From the NCBI GenBank assembly GCA_944368065.1, contig CALVWV010000025.1, positions 1 to 37,668 of the forward strand: DNA of 37,668 nt, given 5' to 3'. The notes beneath the pieces are model-generated. The model made no database searches and had not been told where the DNA came from. It was given only the letters and a program-made list of their open reading frames with translations. Shown piece after piece: positions 1 to 8,179 of the stretch. A program made the position numbers and the translations under genes. The first letter of the stretch is position 1; every line of letters starts with the position of its first letter. Origin of the DNA: an uncultured Clostridia bacterium (lineage in GTDB: Bacteria > Bacillota > Clostridia > Christensenellales > Borkfalkiaceae).

Positions 1-110
1 AAACTAATGATGGCGAATATAAGGATATTGCACATCCGCTTAATACCGAGACCCGAGACAAGATAAAAGAGGCAGTCCTTACGGCTTACTTTGACGCACT
101 CAACAAATGA
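1..110 (+). CDS. spoVG: SpoVG C-terminal end (partial, cut by window start)
   Basis: Only the last 35 codons are present, read from base 3 to the TGA at 108-110. The translation contains [20 protein letters not shown], which matches the conserved C-terminal helix region of SpoVG (typically DIAHPINSxTRxKIQEAV). In Firmicutes SpoVG is a small nucleic-acid-binding regulator of septation, sporulation and surface functions. The gene ends 44 bp before a strong rho-independent terminator, so it is the last gene of its transcript. Identification rests on this short conserved block. The N-terminus lies outside the window. Confidence 0.85.
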   Translation, partial: TNDGEYKDIAHPLNTETRDKIKEAVLTAYFDALNK

Positions 111-154
111 GCTTTCTTTGGTTTGAACAGACGAATACTTGATTTGTAGGGGAG

Positions 155-184
155 AAAGACGACCGAATTACGGTCGTCTTTTTC
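155..184 (+). terminator. Intrinsic terminator of spoVG
   Basis: An 11-bp stem (AAAGACGACCG at 155-165 with CGGTCGTCTTT at 171-181) closes a 5-nt AATTA loop and runs into a T tract. It lies 44 bp after the spoVG stop codon. Confidence 0.9.
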
Positions 185-636
185 ATTTTCCACGCATAGC
201 TTCTCCCTTCCCCGCGTTTAATTTGCAGAACAGTTTCCGTATTTTGCAAAAACTTATTAAGCTTTTTAAATTATCTGTCTTTAAGCCATGCCAACAGGAC
301 GAATGCATTGTCTAACATCAAAACAGGCAATCACCGCAACTGACTTTCCGACCCCGATCATGAAAAAGCAGGTCTGACATAAGCCCAAATTTCAAAGATA
401 AAAAAATGGCGGCAACAATGCCGCCATTTTCCAGCTTGAATTTTTTGCTAATATTTATACATTTATGCGCATAAGGTCAAAACGCATTCCGCAGTCTGCG
501 CACAACGCGCGAAACCACAGCGACAAAAGCCGTGCACGCGAAAAACGGCGCGCAAAATTGCTTTTTCTGCCGCGGCGAATGCGCCGCGCGAAAAACACGC
601 TGAAACTTTGAGCCTAATGATACTGAAAAAGAAACG
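185..636. other. Intergenic region between spoVG and ftsZ
   Basis: No convincing gene was found. The region lies between the convergent ends of spoVG (plus) and ftsZ (minus). It holds a bidirectional terminator at 401-430 and a GC-rich hairpin (CGCGGCG / CGCCGCG at 571-588) with no T tract on either strand. Open frames here are only the antisense shadow of ftsZ. Confidence 0.6.
401..430 (-). terminator. Terminator of the ftsA-ftsZ transcript
   Basis: A hairpin with the arms AAAATGGCGGCA and TGCCGCCATTTT (403-430) is preceded on the plus strand by an A run, which is a U tract on the minus transcript. It lies about 205 bp past the ftsZ stop. Its T-rich plus flank would also make it work as a backup terminator for spoVG. 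Confidence 0.75.
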
Positions 637-2007
637 TTACTCGCCCCTTCTGCCGAGATTTTTAAGAAGCTGAGCAAATCTGGGTACATTCTTTTCGGCA
701 GGACGTTCAATAGTCTGCTGAGGCTGAGCCTGCTGGGGCTGCTGAGGCTGAACATACTGAGCCTGAGGCTGGGCATACTGCTGCTGAGGCTGCGCGTACT
801 GAGCCTGAGGCTGAGCATACTGCTGGGAGTACTGAGGCTGAACATTGGGCTGAGCCGCCTGCTGTACGGGCTGGATGTGCTGAGCAGACTGAAGGTTGGG
901 CTGAACGCTCTGCCTTGAAGGCTGAACATTCTGCTGAGCCTGCTGGGTATAGTAAGGTTCGGTAACCGAAAGGCGCGAACCGCCGTATGCAGGCTGGGAA
1001 TAATTGGTGCGATAGGTGCGCTGAGCATCGTCTTCGCGCTTGGTGCCGTCGAAGCCGGGGAAACCGGTAGCTATAACGGTAATTTCGACTTCGTCCTGAA
1101 CGTTCGGGTCTATTCTTGCGCCGAAAATTATATTCGCTGAAGCGTCGACAACGCTCTTTACAAGTTCTGCCGCATCGTTTACTTCGTCAAACGTAAGGTC
1201 TTCGCCGCCGACAACGTTAAGTATTACGCCGCGCGCGCCCTCTATTGTCGTTTCAAGCAGAGGGCAGTTTACGGCAACCCTGACCGCCTCTATTATTCTG
1301 TTTTCGCCCTTGGCAACACCGACGCCGAGATGCGCCACGCCCTTGTCCTTAAGAATGGTCTTTACATCGGCAAAGTCGAGGTTTATGAGCGCGGGGTTAA
1401 CTATAAGTTCGGCAATGCCCTTTATGCCCTGCTTTAAAATCTCGTCCGCGACGCGGAGAGCTTCCTTCATGGGCGTATTCTTGGCAACCACCGTACGGAT
1501 TTTGTCGTTGGGAATAACGATAAGCGTATCGACGTATTTTTTGAGATTTTCAAGTCCCTTTACGGTGTTTTCCATGCGCTTTTTGCCTTCGAAAGCAAAA
1601 GGTTCGGTTACAACCGCAACGGTTAAAATCTTCATGTCGCGCGCAATTTTGGCAATTACGGGAGCTGCGCCCGTGCCTGTGCCGCCGCCCATGCCCGCGG
1701 TAATGAAAAGAAGGTCGGTATCCCTCACCGCTTCGGTAAGTTCATCCTTGCTTTCTTCAGCGGCCATGCGGCCTACATCGGGTTCAGCGCCCGCGCCGAG
1801 GCCTTTGGTGAGCGCGCCGCCTATCTGTATTTTATTTTCGCAGGGGGAAAGCGCAAGTATCTGACTGTCGGTATTTACTACATAATAGTCCGCGCACATG
1901 ATGCCCGCTTCAAGCATTCTGTTTACGGCATTGTTACCCGCGCCGCCTACGCCTATTACCTTTATTTTGGCGCGACCCGCTATATTGCTGACGTTATCGT
2001 TAAACAT
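637..2007 (-). CDS. ftsZ: Cell division protein FtsZ
   Basis: This is the tubulin-like GTPase that polymerises into the cytoplasmic Z ring and recruits the divisome. I chose the ATG at 2007 (456 aa). A GGAGG (2014-2018) sits 6 nt upstream, whereas the in-frame TTG two codons earlier directly abuts it. Visible motifs are the N-terminal GGAGNNAVNRM loop (residues 21-31), the tubulin signature GGGTGTG (108-114) and the T7 synergy loop NLDFADV (209-215) that completes the GTPase site of the neighbouring subunit. Residues about 322-436 are a low-complexity linker with repeated QYAQPQ-like units. The conserved tail VPRFAQLLKNLGRR (441-454) would bind FtsA. The gene lies 61 bp downstream of ftsA in the same transcript. 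Confidence 0.98.
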   Translation of the reverse strand: MFNDNVSNIAGRAKIKVIGVGGAGNNAVNRMLEAGIMCADYYVVNTDSQILALSPCENKIQIGGALTKGLGAGAEPDVGRMAAEESKDELTEAVRDTDLLFITAGMGGGTGTGAAPVIAKIARDMKILTVAVVTEPFAFEGKKRMENTVKGLENLKKYVDTLIVIPNDKIRTVVAKNTPMKEALRVADEILKQGIKGIAELIVNPALINLDFADVKTILKDKGVAHLGVGVAKGENRIIEAVRVAVNCPLLETTIEGARGVILNVVGGEDLTFDEVNDAAELVKSVVDASANIIFGARIDPNVQDEVEITVIATGFPGFDGTKREDDAQRTYRTNYSQPAYGGSRLSVTEPYYTQQAQQNVQPSRQSVQPNLQSAQHIQPVQQAAQPNVQPQYSQQYAQPQAQYAQPQQQYAQPQAQYVQPQQPQQAQPQQTIERPAEKNVPRFAQLLKNLGRRGE

Positions 2008-2068
2008 TTTCAACCTCCGTTGTACGATTGATGGTCATTATTATATGTGCGGCGGATTGCCGCCCGTT

Positions 2069-3214
2069 TTAAAAAAATCTGAAAAACGATTTGCTCTCCC
2101 TGTCTTTAAGCGCCATATCGATAAGGCTGAAAAGAGAGCTGAACTGCGGCTTGTCGTAGTACGGTATCTGAGGAGATATCACCGAAACCGTGCGGACCAG
2201 TCTGCCGCTTATATGGTCAGTCGCGCCCCTTACTGTAAGCGCGCTTTCACCTGTAACCAAAAGAGTTTTGTAATCGAGGTTGCGCTCGGTAAAATTCTGC
2301 CTGCACTCCTCTATAGTTTCGCATATGCCGTCAAGCGCTTCGCGCAGTTTTTCCTTTACTTCCGAAGCCGCATACCTGTACAGCCTGCCGCCGAAAGTGT
2401 GCTCCAGCATGGTTGCCGCACCCTCTTTGGAGTTGAGATTTACCTTGGAAAGCAAGGCAAGCGCAACTTCGTACGGCATGTCCATCACCTCGGTAAGGTA
2501 AAGGGCAAGATGCCCCGCGCCGAGCGAGAAACTTTCGCTGTAAGCTACGCCGTTGCCACAGATAACGCTGTACGTGGAAGATATAAAGCCGAAATCGAAT
2601 AAAACGGCGTATTCGTCCCTCTTTTCAGGCGGAACGAGATACATAGCCTCTGCGTGAACGGCAGGAATAAAGTTTATTCCCGTAATTCCGCCGAATTTTG
2701 AAAGACTGTTTTCAACGCAGTCGCAGAAAGACGTACTGCAAAGATAGTGGCAAAGTCTGCCGCGCAGACTGTCCGTAAGCATTCCGACGGGGCTTACCAC
2801 TCTGCGCATATCCGAAAGAACATAGTAAAGACATCCCGAACGGATAAGTCGCCAGCCCTTCCTCACCTGAGGAAGCGAAGCTTCTTCAAGCGCTTTTACG
2901 TCCGAACGGCTCACCTTCTTAAGCGAAGGAAAGCTTATAACGTTGTCTGTGCTGACTACCCTTATGAATTCACCGGGCACGCCTACGTAAACATTTTTTA
3001 CCTTGTCTCCGCACGCGGCAAGCGTACGCTTCACGACAGAAGACAACGCCTCGTCAAAGCCGTTGACGTCGAGGAACTGACCTTCGGCAAAACCATCGTA
3101 CGAAGAGGTAAAACTGCTCTTTATGATGAATGTGTTGTTGACTCCCCTCTCCGCCACGACGGCGGTTATTTCTGAAGAGCGGACGTCTATTACAGCCACG
3201 CTTTTGTTAAGCAT
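2069..3214 (-). CDS. ftsA: Divergent FtsA, actin-like Z-ring membrane anchor
   Basis: Position directly upstream of ftsZ, length (381 aa) and overall actin/SHS2-like order identify this as FtsA, which tethers FtsZ to the membrane. The start is the ATG at 3214, with GGAG 5 nt upstream. The GTG two codons earlier abuts the ribosome site and is rejected. The protein is strongly divergent. The phosphate-1 motif reads VIDVRSSEITAVV, the phosphate-2 motif DFGFISSTYS (207-216) lacks the usual GGGTT, and the adenosine motif reads TGESAL instead of TGGGA. The C-terminus ends in an aromatic and basic stretch (KDRESKSFFRFF), compatible with the usual amphipathic targeting helix. ATP binding may be weak or lost. 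That is inference from the motifs only. Confidence 0.85.
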   Translation of the reverse strand: MLNKSVAVIDVRSSEITAVVAERGVNNTFIIKSSFTSSYDGFAEGQFLDVNGFDEALSSVVKRTLAACGDKVKNVYVGVPGEFIRVVSTDNVISFPSLKKVSRSDVKALEEASLPQVRKGWRLIRSGCLYYVLSDMRRVVSPVGMLTDSLRGRLCHYLCSTSFCDCVENSLSKFGGITGINFIPAVHAEAMYLVPPEKRDEYAVLFDFGFISSTYSVICGNGVAYSESFSLGAGHLALYLTEVMDMPYEVALALLSKVNLNSKEGAATMLEHTFGGRLYRYAASEVKEKLREALDGICETIEECRQNFTERNLDYKTLLVTGESALTVRGATDHISGRLVRTVSVISPQIPYYDKPQFSSLFSLIDMALKDRESKSFFRFF

Positions 3215-3285
3215 AATCACTCCGTGAAAAACTGTACTTTCGGGCAGTGCAAAACAAGCACGTAAATTTATACCACTATGTATTG

Positions 3286-3314
3286 ATTATATAATAGTGT
3301 CGCGCAAAAGTCAA
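3286..3314 (-). promoter_or_regulatory. Sigma-A promoter of ftsA-ftsZ
   Basis: On the minus strand, TTGACT (3309-3314) and TATAAT (3286-3291) are separated by exactly 17 nt, about 72 bp upstream of the ftsA ATG. The ftsQ terminator lies just upstream, so ftsAZ form their own transcription unit. Confidence 0.85.
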
Positions 3315-3404
3315 GAAAATACATAAAAAAAGTACGCGCATATGCCGCAGTCGGCGCACTGAGCGCGGCGCAATCAAAACTGCTGATTAAAGGCGATGCA
3401 ATGC

Positions 3405-3442
3405 GCAAAAAATGCGCGCCGTTTTATCGGCGCGCATTTTTT
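3405..3442 (-). terminator. Bidirectional terminator after ftsQ
   Basis: A near-perfect hairpin (AAAATGCGCGCCG / CGGCGCGCATTTT, loop TTTTAT) has A runs before it and T runs after it, so it has a U tract on either strand. It lies 14 bp past the ftsQ stop and ends the mraZ-to-ftsQ transcript. Confidence 0.85.
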
Positions 3443-3455
3443 CTGTTTACTTTTT

Positions 3456-4235
3456 TCACGCGACCACGCTTCCGTCGGGAAGGACGACGCGCAGCGCGCC
3501 CGATTCAGTAGATATGCAGTACATCGTACCGCCGAGCTTGAGATAGTCTGCCATGTTTTCAAATGCCGAGACCAGCGCTTCGGCTTTTGCCTCGGCGTTA
3601 TTTTTATAATCCCTTATTTCCATGGTAAGTCCGCAGCGGAGCCTGATGAACAGAGAATCTTCCTCCACGGTGCCGCGCTGAATGCCTATGCTTTCGGCAA
3701 AGGCGCGCACGGAAAGAAATTTTTCTCCGAACATATCGGCGAGCGAGGATACGAGCGGATAGTCTTCTTCGGGTACGGTTACAAGCACATTCGGCGAACC
3801 GTCGAGATTGTTCGAGTTGGTCGCTTTTACCGCCATGGGCTTACAGTCTTTATCGAGCACAGTAAAAGTTTTTCCGTCTTCCGAAGGCACGGAAAACACT
3901 TCAAGCCGTTCGCGCACGGTAACGTTTATCGTGCAGGGATAGATGACTTCCCACGAAACGTACTCAGCATAACCGCTGGAATTTACGGCGGAAGAAATAT
4001 CCGCCTCCTTGACACCCGCAATCGCCTTGCCTTCGAAGGACGAAAGCGAAGATTGAATCTTCTCCACGGCAGCTGAAAATTCTTTTGAACTTCCTCCGTT
4101 CTGTGCGGACGATTGGTATCCCGCGCTGAATACGTTTATGTTGCGCACGGCAAATATTACGCTTAAGCCTATCGCCACGGCGGCTATAAAGACCGCGGCG
4201 AGCACCAGCACTATGGCTTTTCTTATGTACTTCAT
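3456..4235 (-). CDS. ftsQ: Cell division protein FtsQ/DivIB
   Basis: This is a single-pass membrane protein of the divisome core that works with FtsL and the septal synthase. The start is the ATG at 4235 (259 aa) with GGAG 5 nt upstream. A longer open frame continues upstream into murA but has no ribosome site. Residues about 5-28 form a transmembrane helix (IVLVLAAVFIAAVAIGLSVIF). They are followed by a divergent POTRA domain that begins VRNINVF and ends at the typical TINVTVRERLEVF strand, then the beta domain. Sequence conservation is low, as is usual for FtsQ/DivIB. The call rests on topology, the POTRA-type end and position between murA and ftsA. It is the last gene of the mraZ-led cluster. 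Confidence 0.85.
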   Translation of the reverse strand: MKYIRKAIVLVLAAVFIAAVAIGLSVIFAVRNINVFSAGYQSSAQNGGSSKEFSAAVEKIQSSLSSFEGKAIAGVKEADISSAVNSSGYAEYVSWEVIYPCTINVTVRERLEVFSVPSEDGKTFTVLDKDCKPMAVKATNSNNLDGSPNVLVTVPEEDYPLVSSLADMFGEKFLSVRAFAESIGIQRGTVEEDSLFIRLRCGLTMEIRDYKNNAEAKAEALVSAFENMADYLKLGGTMYCISTESGALRVVLPDGSVVA

Positions 4236-4276
4236 ATGAACTCCGTATGCCGCGGCAAAATTCCGTCGGCGGTAAA

Positions 4277-5533
4277 TTATACGGCTACCCTTACGATATC
4301 CGCGCCGAGCGAGCGCAGTTTGTATTCGAACAAGCCGTAACCCCTGTCTGTATGTGAAATATCCAGAACTTCGCTTCTGCCCTCGGCGGCGAGCGCCGCA
4401 AGAACGAGCGCCGCGCCTCCGCGAAGATCGCAGGCCACCACGGTGGCGCCGTTGAACTTTTCGCGTCCCCGCACGAACGCATTCCTGTCTATGACGGTTA
4501 TGTCTGCGCCCATTTTGCGAAGCTCGGGAACGTATTTGAATCGCGTTTCGAACAGGTTTTCCGTTACTATCGACTGTCCGCGGCAGATACAGCAAAGCGC
4601 CGTCATCTGAGCCTGGAGGTCGGTGGGAAATCCCGGGTAGGGCTGCGTTTCTATCGATTTGACGGAAACGAGCGCGCCCTTTCTTTTTAAAATTATTTTA
4701 TCATTTTTTGAGTATATTTTGCAACCGTTTTCCCTAAGTTTATGCAAAAGCGAGCTTATATTTTCCCCGCTTGCCCCGACCGCGGCAATTTCGCCTCCGC
4801 ACATGGCTGCGGCTATAAGAAAAGTGCCAGCTTCTATTCTGTCCGCCATAGGCTGGAAAGTTACTCCGCGGATTTTTTTCACTCCCTCGACGACTATCGT
4901 GCCGCTGCCCGCGCCGCGCACTTTGCAGCCTGCGGCGTTTAAAAATTTCTGCAAATCTTCTATTTCAGGTTCTCTTGCGGCGTTTTTTATAATCGTTTCG
5001 CCCTCCGCCCTTACGGCGGCGAGCATTATGTTTTCCGTCGCGCCGACGCTGGGACAGTCGAGCATGATTTCATTGCCTGCAAGTTTTTCGCATTCGCATT
5101 CTATGTAGCCATTGTTTTCCTTTATTCTTACCCCGAGCCGTTTAAGGCCGTTCAGATGAAGATCAACGGGGCGGAGTCCTATATCGCACCCGCCCGGATA
5201 AGCAATTTTCGCTTTTCCGAAACGCGCCGTAAGAGGACCTAAAAGAAACACCGAAGAGCGCAGCTCGTGCGCAAGCGCGCGCGGTATTTCAGAGCAGTCG
5301 GCAGACGAACTGTCAATTATTATATCTTCCCCCTCATATACCGATTTGCAGCCAAGGCAATTTAGAATTTTTACCATGTTCTTTACGTCGGTAATGTGCG
5401 GCACGTTTAAAATTCTCACCTTCTCTTCGGTGAGCACGGCCGCGGCGAGTATGGGCAGAACGGAATTTTTAGCCGTCTGTATTTTTACGCCGCCATACAG
5501 TTTATTCCCTCCGTTGATAATATATTTTTCCAT
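4277..5533 (-). CDS. murA: UDP-N-acetylglucosamine 1-carboxyvinyltransferase MurA
   Basis: MurA transfers enolpyruvate from PEP to UDP-GlcNAc, the first committed step of peptidoglycan synthesis, in the cytoplasm. The 418-aa length is standard. The PEP-attacking cysteine is present (Cys116 in PGGCDIGLRPVDLHL), so fosfomycin sensitivity would be expected from this residue. The substrate lysine is in AKNSVLPIL (Lys22). The start ATG at 5533 has GGAG 5 nt upstream. ftsQ starts 41 bp downstream. A pair of GC hairpins precedes murA, so a partial transcription break between ftsW and murA is possible. Confidence 0.97.
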   Translation of the reverse strand: MEKYIINGGNKLYGGVKIQTAKNSVLPILAAAVLTEEKVRILNVPHITDVKNMVKILNCLGCKSVYEGEDIIIDSSSADCSEIPRALAHELRSSVFLLGPLTARFGKAKIAYPGGCDIGLRPVDLHLNGLKRLGVRIKENNGYIECECEKLAGNEIMLDCPSVGATENIMLAAVRAEGETIIKNAAREPEIEDLQKFLNAAGCKVRGAGSGTIVVEGVKKIRGVTFQPMADRIEAGTFLIAAAMCGGEIAAVGASGENISSLLHKLRENGCKIYSKNDKIILKRKGALVSVKSIETQPYPGFPTDLQAQMTALCCICRGQSIVTENLFETRFKYVPELRKMGADITVIDRNAFVRGREKFNGATVVACDLRGGAALVLAALAAEGRSEVLDISHTDRGYGLFEYKLRSLGADIVRVAV

Positions 5534-5556
5534 ATTGTCTCCGAGTATGTAAAATT

Positions 5557-5577
5557 AAAAAGCGCGCACGCGCTTTC
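5557..5577 (-). terminator. Possible weak terminator or attenuator ahead of murA
   Basis: On the minus strand a 7-bp stem (AAAGCGC / GCGCTTT, 4-nt loop) is followed by TTAATTTTA. It lies between ftsW and the murA ribosome site. A second, 9-bp GC hairpin without a T tract precedes it at 5605-5629. It could be an attenuator or a processing structure. Confidence 0.4.
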
Positions 5578-5643
5578 AACGGGGCGCCGCAAACAGCGTC
5601 CGCCGCCGCGCGCCGTTTCAGCGCGCGGCTTTATGATATTTTA

Positions 5644-6822
5644 TTATACGGCGCGGGAATTTTTATTGTTAACCGAAGACTTTCTGCGCGCAGTCCCGGC
5701 ATAAGGAGAAGGCGGACACGAGCGCGATATGTTGAACAGCACCCCCATCGACGCCATTGTTATGATAAGCGAAGTGTTTCCGCTTGAAATCAAAGGCAGC
5801 GGTAGCCCCGTCGGCGGAATTGTTCCGCTTACGACGAGCGCGTTTACCACCACCTGTATGCCGTAAACGAGGGTGAAGCCTGCGGCAAGAAGATAGCCGA
5901 ACCTTTCGTTGCACCTCCGAGCTATTTTAAGTCCGCGCCATACAATGAAAGCGCAGGCGGCAAAAAACAGCATAAGCCCGACAAACCCGAGTTCCTCGCC
6001 CATAACCGAGAGAATGAAGTCGCTTTCGGCAAACGGAAGAAACCTGTATTTCTGCGTGGAGTTGAAAAGCCCGACACCAAACATTCCGCCGTTTCCCAAA
6101 GCGTAAAGCGACTGTATGAGCTGGTACCCTTCGCCGAGCGGAGACGACCACGGGTCGAGGAATGCCGAAAGGCGCTTTAATCTGTAAGGTTCGGCGATTA
6201 TAAGCGCGGGAACGGCGAGCGCGCACGGTATTAAAATGAAGGCGAAAGTTTTTAAGTTTGTGCCGCTTAGGAAGATGAGCGCCAGCATAAGAATGCCTAT
6301 GCACATGGTGATGGACATGTTTGGCTCGAGTATCACGAGAACGCACAGAAGGGCGCCCGCCCCCAATACGGGCAGAACGCCCTTCACCGTCTTTACTTTA
6401 TGCGGATTTTTTGCAAAATACGCCGCGGCAAAAAGCGCGTAGGCATACTTTGCAATTTCCGACGGCTGTATGGTGAACGAGCCGAACCCTATCCAGCGAG
6501 TTGCGCCGTAATTTGTGACGCCTATGCCGGGGACGAACACAAGCGCCAGCAAAGCGGCGGAAACTATAAGCGCGGCGTATCTGAATTTTTCAAGCTTCCT
6601 GTACGGAAAAATGCAGAAAAACGCCATAACTGCTCCGCCTGCCACGGCGCCTAAAATCTGCTTTTTCACAAAGTAAAGGCTGTCGCCGTACTGCACTTCC
6701 CCCACGTAACTGCTCGCAGAATAAATCATCACGCAGCCGAAAACAACCATGGCGCATACGCATACAAGAAGCGGAATATCCCCCTTTCCGCGCGCGACCG
6801 CGCGCACGTTTATTGTTTTCAT
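5644..6822 (-). CDS. ftsW: SEDS peptidoglycan polymerase FtsW
   Basis: This multi-pass membrane glycosyltransferase of the SEDS family polymerises lipid II at the septum with its partner PBP. Its 392 aa contain the family blocks GATRWIGFGSFTIQPSE, SPLGEGYQLIQSLYALGNGG, FLPFAESDFILSVMGEELG (carrying the catalytic Asp) and TGLPLPLISSGNTS. Roughly ten hydrophobic segments are visible. The ATG overlaps the murD stop (ATGA, bases 6819-6822), giving translational coupling, and only a weak GGACGG lies upstream. RodA or SpoVE are alternatives by sequence. Position between murD and murA in the division cluster favours FtsW. Confidence 0.93.
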   Translation of the reverse strand: MKTINVRAVARGKGDIPLLVCVCAMVVFGCVMIYSASSYVGEVQYGDSLYFVKKQILGAVAGGAVMAFFCIFPYRKLEKFRYAALIVSAALLALVFVPGIGVTNYGATRWIGFGSFTIQPSEIAKYAYALFAAAYFAKNPHKVKTVKGVLPVLGAGALLCVLVILEPNMSITMCIGILMLALIFLSGTNLKTFAFILIPCALAVPALIIAEPYRLKRLSAFLDPWSSPLGEGYQLIQSLYALGNGGMFGVGLFNSTQKYRFLPFAESDFILSVMGEELGFVGLMLFFAACAFIVWRGLKIARRCNERFGYLLAAGFTLVYGIQVVVNALVVSGTIPPTGLPLPLISSGNTSLIITMASMGVLFNISRSCPPSPYAGTARRKSSVNNKNSRAV

Positions 6823-8171
6823 CGCGCAGAGAAACCGTCCTTTACTATGCGGGCAAAAGCGTCGCCCCGCTCTTCATAACCCGAAAACTGGTCGAAACTC
6901 GAACTTGCGGGACTTAAAAGAACGTTCTGCCCGGACTTTGCAACGCGGTCGGCAATGGTCACCGCCATATCGAAATCGGTACAGAGCGAAAAATTTGCGA
7001 ACCCCGCCTCCTGCGCGGCGGAAAGAAGGTGCATTCTGTTTTCTCCGTATAAAACGGCGTGCACGACGTAACTTTCCTTAAGCTTTTTGAAAAGCGGATA
7101 ATATTCGTACCCCTTATCCTTGCCGCCGAGAAGTATCACCGTTTCGCGGCGCATGCTCTCCACGGCTTTTATCGTCGCGTCTGTATTTGTGCCCTTACTG
7201 TCGTCTATGTAAGTTTTGCCGTCACGCTCGCAGACCACCTCTATTCTGTGGCGCACTCCCCTGAACGCGCATACAGCTTTAGACGCAGCGGCAAGGTCAA
7301 GCCCAAGCGCTTTAGCCGAAGCTATTGCCGCAAGCGCATTATATACGTTGTGCGTTCCCTGCGTATGCATGTCGGTTACCGAAAACAGCCTTTCGCCTTC
7401 GCAGTAAACGGCGCCGTTTTCGCACCACACCCCGTCGGAACGCGGTTCCATGGAAAAGAAAATTACTCTGCTCCTCACCTTTTCGGCAAAGCCGCGCACC
7501 GTCGCGTCGTCATAATTGAGCACGGCGTATTCGCTGCCGCGAAGGTTGCGCAGTATCTTGCTCTTTAAAAATATGTAATTTTCCATGTTGTAGTGCCTGT
7601 TGAGGTGGTCTTCGGTAATGTTGGTTATCACCGCCACGTGCGGGCGCAGGCTGGACAGCGTTTCAAGCTGGAAGGAGGATATCTCTATCACGGCAAAGTC
7701 GTCGAAGCCGAGATTTTCGACTTCGCCCACGAGCGGGTTTCCTATGTTACCGCACAGAGTCGAATTTTTACCGCACGCGGTAAGAATTTCGTTTATCATC
7801 GATACGGTGGTGGTTTTGCCGTTTGTACCCGTGACGGCGACGGCGGTAGCGCGCAGATAGAGCGCGCCCAGCTCCTCTTCGCCTATGATGCACTTGCCCT
7901 GACGGCGGAAAGCTACGGGCAGGGAATTATCTATGGGTATCCCCGGACTGAGCACAAGCACGTCGCACATATTTTCCGCGCGCTCCAGCCCGTCCGCCTC
8001 GACGTTGTGCGCGCCGAGCTCTTCGAGCGAAGATATAACCGCAGAGATTTTATCGCTCGTGACGTCGTCGTAAACATACACTTCGGCGCCGCGCCTTAAA
8101 AGAAAGCGCGCAGAGCTTTCGCCCGATTTTGACATGCCTGCTACCAAAAACTTCTGATTTTTAAAATACAA
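6819..8171 (-). CDS. murD: UDP-N-acetylmuramoyl-L-alanine:D-glutamate ligase MurD
   Basis: MurD adds D-glutamate to UDP-MurNAc-L-Ala using ATP. The central ATP-binding motif is present in VAVTGTNGKTTTVSM, as are the Mur ligase blocks NITEDHLNRH and DDSKGTNTDATIKA. I place the start at the TTG at 8171 (450 aa). GAGG lies 6 nt upstream and the product begins MYFKNQKFLVAG, matching the usual MurD N-terminus. A GTG at 8183 would overlap the mraY stop as GTGA but has no ribosome site, and a TTG at 8198 adds residues not seen in the family. The gene is coupled to ftsW by a 4-bp overlap. Confidence 0.95.
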   Translation of the reverse strand: MYFKNQKFLVAGMSKSGESSARFLLRRGAEVYVYDDVTSDKISAVISSLEELGAHNVEADGLERAENMCDVLVLSPGIPIDNSLPVAFRRQGKCIIGEEELGALYLRATAVAVTGTNGKTTTVSMINEILTACGKNSTLCGNIGNPLVGEVENLGFDDFAVIEISSFQLETLSSLRPHVAVITNITEDHLNRHYNMENYIFLKSKILRNLRGSEYAVLNYDDATVRGFAEKVRSRVIFFSMEPRSDGVWCENGAVYCEGERLFSVTDMHTQGTHNVYNALAAIASAKALGLDLAAASKAVCAFRGVRHRIEVVCERDGKTYIDDSKGTNTDATIKAVESMRRETVILLGGKDKGYEYYPLFKKLKESYVVHAVLYGENRMHLLSAAQEAGFANFSLCTDFDMAVTIADRVAKSGQNVLLSPASSSFDQFSGYEERGDAFARIVKDGFSAR

Positions 8172-8179
8172 TACAAGCC

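Noticed and set aside
571-588. GC hairpin near the ftsZ stop as a terminator
   Set aside because: No T tract follows on either strand. The hairpin at 401-430 is a better terminator.
477-1028. Open frame of 183 codons overlapping the ftsZ 3' end
   Set aside because: It is in the same strand but another frame of the repetitive Q-rich linker and has low-complexity Ser/Leu/Arg composition. FtsZ motifs are in the other frame.
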